This document shows, piece by piece, positions 63,686 through 64,000 of a stretch of 64,000 nt of DNA. Source of the stretch: Pseudoramibacter alactolyticus ATCC 23263 (GTDB lineage: Bacteria > Bacillota > Clostridia > Eubacteriales > Eubacteriaceae); contig NZ_GL622359.1 in assembly GCF_000185505.1 (NCBI RefSeq), positions 771,860 to 835,859 on the forward strand, given 5' to 3'. Under the pieces are notes generated by a model. The model worked only from the letters and a program-made list of their open reading frames with translations, was not told the origin of the DNA and did no database searches. Both the position numbers and the translations under genes were made by a program. Each line of letters opens with the position of its first letter. The stretch's first letter is position 1.

Positions 63686-63716
63686 AAAAAGTGACGTCAA
63701 AAGACGTCACTTTTTT
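63686..63716 (-). terminator. Terminator of the M18 aminopeptidase gene
   Basis: A perfect stem AAAAAGTGACGTC/GACGTCACTTTTT with a 4-base loop; symmetrical, so it could act in both directions. Confidence 0.9.
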
Positions 63717-63748
63717 CTCATTTACTGATCTGATTGATCAATTACCTT

Positions 63749-64000
63749 TTATGCCCAAGTGTAATCAAAGAAGGCGCGATAGGCTTTATAGGTCATGTAG
63801 GCATCCACCTTGGCGCATTGTTCAAAGGGGGCGTGCATCGAAAGAATCGGCGTGCCGCAGTCCACCACTTCGATATCGTAATTGGCGAGCATATAGGCGA
63901 TGGTGCCTCCGCCGCCAAGATCAATCTTGCCCATTTCACCAAGTTGCCAGGTCACACCGGCATCGTCAAAGCAGCAGCGCAGTTGTCCGAGAAATTCCGG
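63749..64000 (-). CDS. M18-family aminopeptidase, C-terminal part (gene runs off window)
   Basis: Partial gene: the frame is open to the window edge, so the true start is outside. The sequence has the M18 (aspartyl aminopeptidase) C-terminal signature: GKIDLGGGGTIAYMLAN, EVVDCGTPILSMHAPFE with the metal-ligand His in MHAP, and ending in YMTYKAYRAFFDYTWA. 84 residues are visible. The enzyme is a dodecameric zinc peptidase. The TAA stop and terminator are present. Confidence 0.9.
   Translation of the reverse strand, partial: PEFLGQLRCCFDDAGVTWQLGEMGKIDLGGGGTIAYMLANYDIEVVDCGTPILSMHAPFEQCAKVDAYMTYKAYRAFFDYTWA

Overview
The window looks like the chromosome of an anaerobic, low-to-mid GC member of the Clostridia, most like the Eubacteriaceae (Eubacterium / Pseudoramibacter / Acetobacterium relatives). 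That is inferred from gene content: a complete Rnf complex in the order C-D-G-E-A-B, a bacterial V-type ATPase whose rotor subunit carries the sodium ligand pattern, Rex, a SAM-I riboswitch on metK, FtsEX with a coiled-coil M23 hydrolase, and Gram-positive style promoters and Shine-Dalgarno sites. No species can be named from this sequence alone. Nearly all genes lie on the minus strand; the plus-strand exceptions are 20.5-24.9 kb and 28.8-31.1 kb.

Layout. 0-2.7 kb: an NSS-family sodium symporter and a two-gene unit with an HMA-like domain protein. 2.7-7.1 kb: gdhA, rnhA, leuS. 7.2-13.3 kb: a tight S41 protease-uvrB-uvrA operon. 13.4-16.2 kb: ftsE-ftsX-M23 hydrolase. 16.4-17.7 kb: metK behind a SAM-I riboswitch. 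17.8-20.4 kb: Xaa-Pro peptidase, Cof-type HAD phosphatase, small membrane protein. 20.5-24.9 kb (+): TtcA-like tRNA thiolase, then an overlapping response regulator-histidine kinase-lipoprotein operon. 24.9-28.7 kb: Uma2-like protein, small alarmone synthetase, TIGR01212-type radical SAM protein, P-loop protein, rex. 28.8-31.1 kb (+): ABC-F ATPase and an orphan 77-residue gene. 31.2-32.3 kb: Mrp-type ATPase and GIY-YIG protein. 32.4-40.9 kb: nine-gene V-type ATPase operon. 40.9-49.8 kb: a decayed transposase, diglucosyl-lipid type glycosyltransferase, a new 51-residue membrane protein, proB, an OhrR-like MarR regulator with flavodoxin, a ppGpp-hydrolase-like HD protein, a large anchored surface protein, tRNA-Trp, an AAA ATPase and a transglutaminase-like protein. 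49.9-58.4 kb: zinc ribbon, putP, clpB with a ribbon-helix-helix partner, TetR, thiI and its cysteine desulfurase. 58.5-63.6 kb: rnf operon. 63.7-64.0 kb: the end of an M18 aminopeptidase running off the window.

The main functional theme is sodium-based energy conservation: Rnf would couple ferredoxin:NAD oxidoreduction to ion export, the V-type ATPase would interconvert ATP and the same gradient, and the NSS and PutP carriers would spend it. Rex links this to the NADH/NAD ratio. A second theme is stringent signalling, with a stand-alone alarmone synthetase and a stand-alone HD hydrolase.

Three genes carry defects that affect how they should be annotated: rnfC has an in-frame TAG inside its conserved N-terminus, the Mrp ATPase start is out of frame by one base at an A8 run, and the zinc-ribbon gene reads through its own terminator because of a T7 run. 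I found no CRISPR array, prophage, intact insertion sequence or clearly novel multi-gene system.
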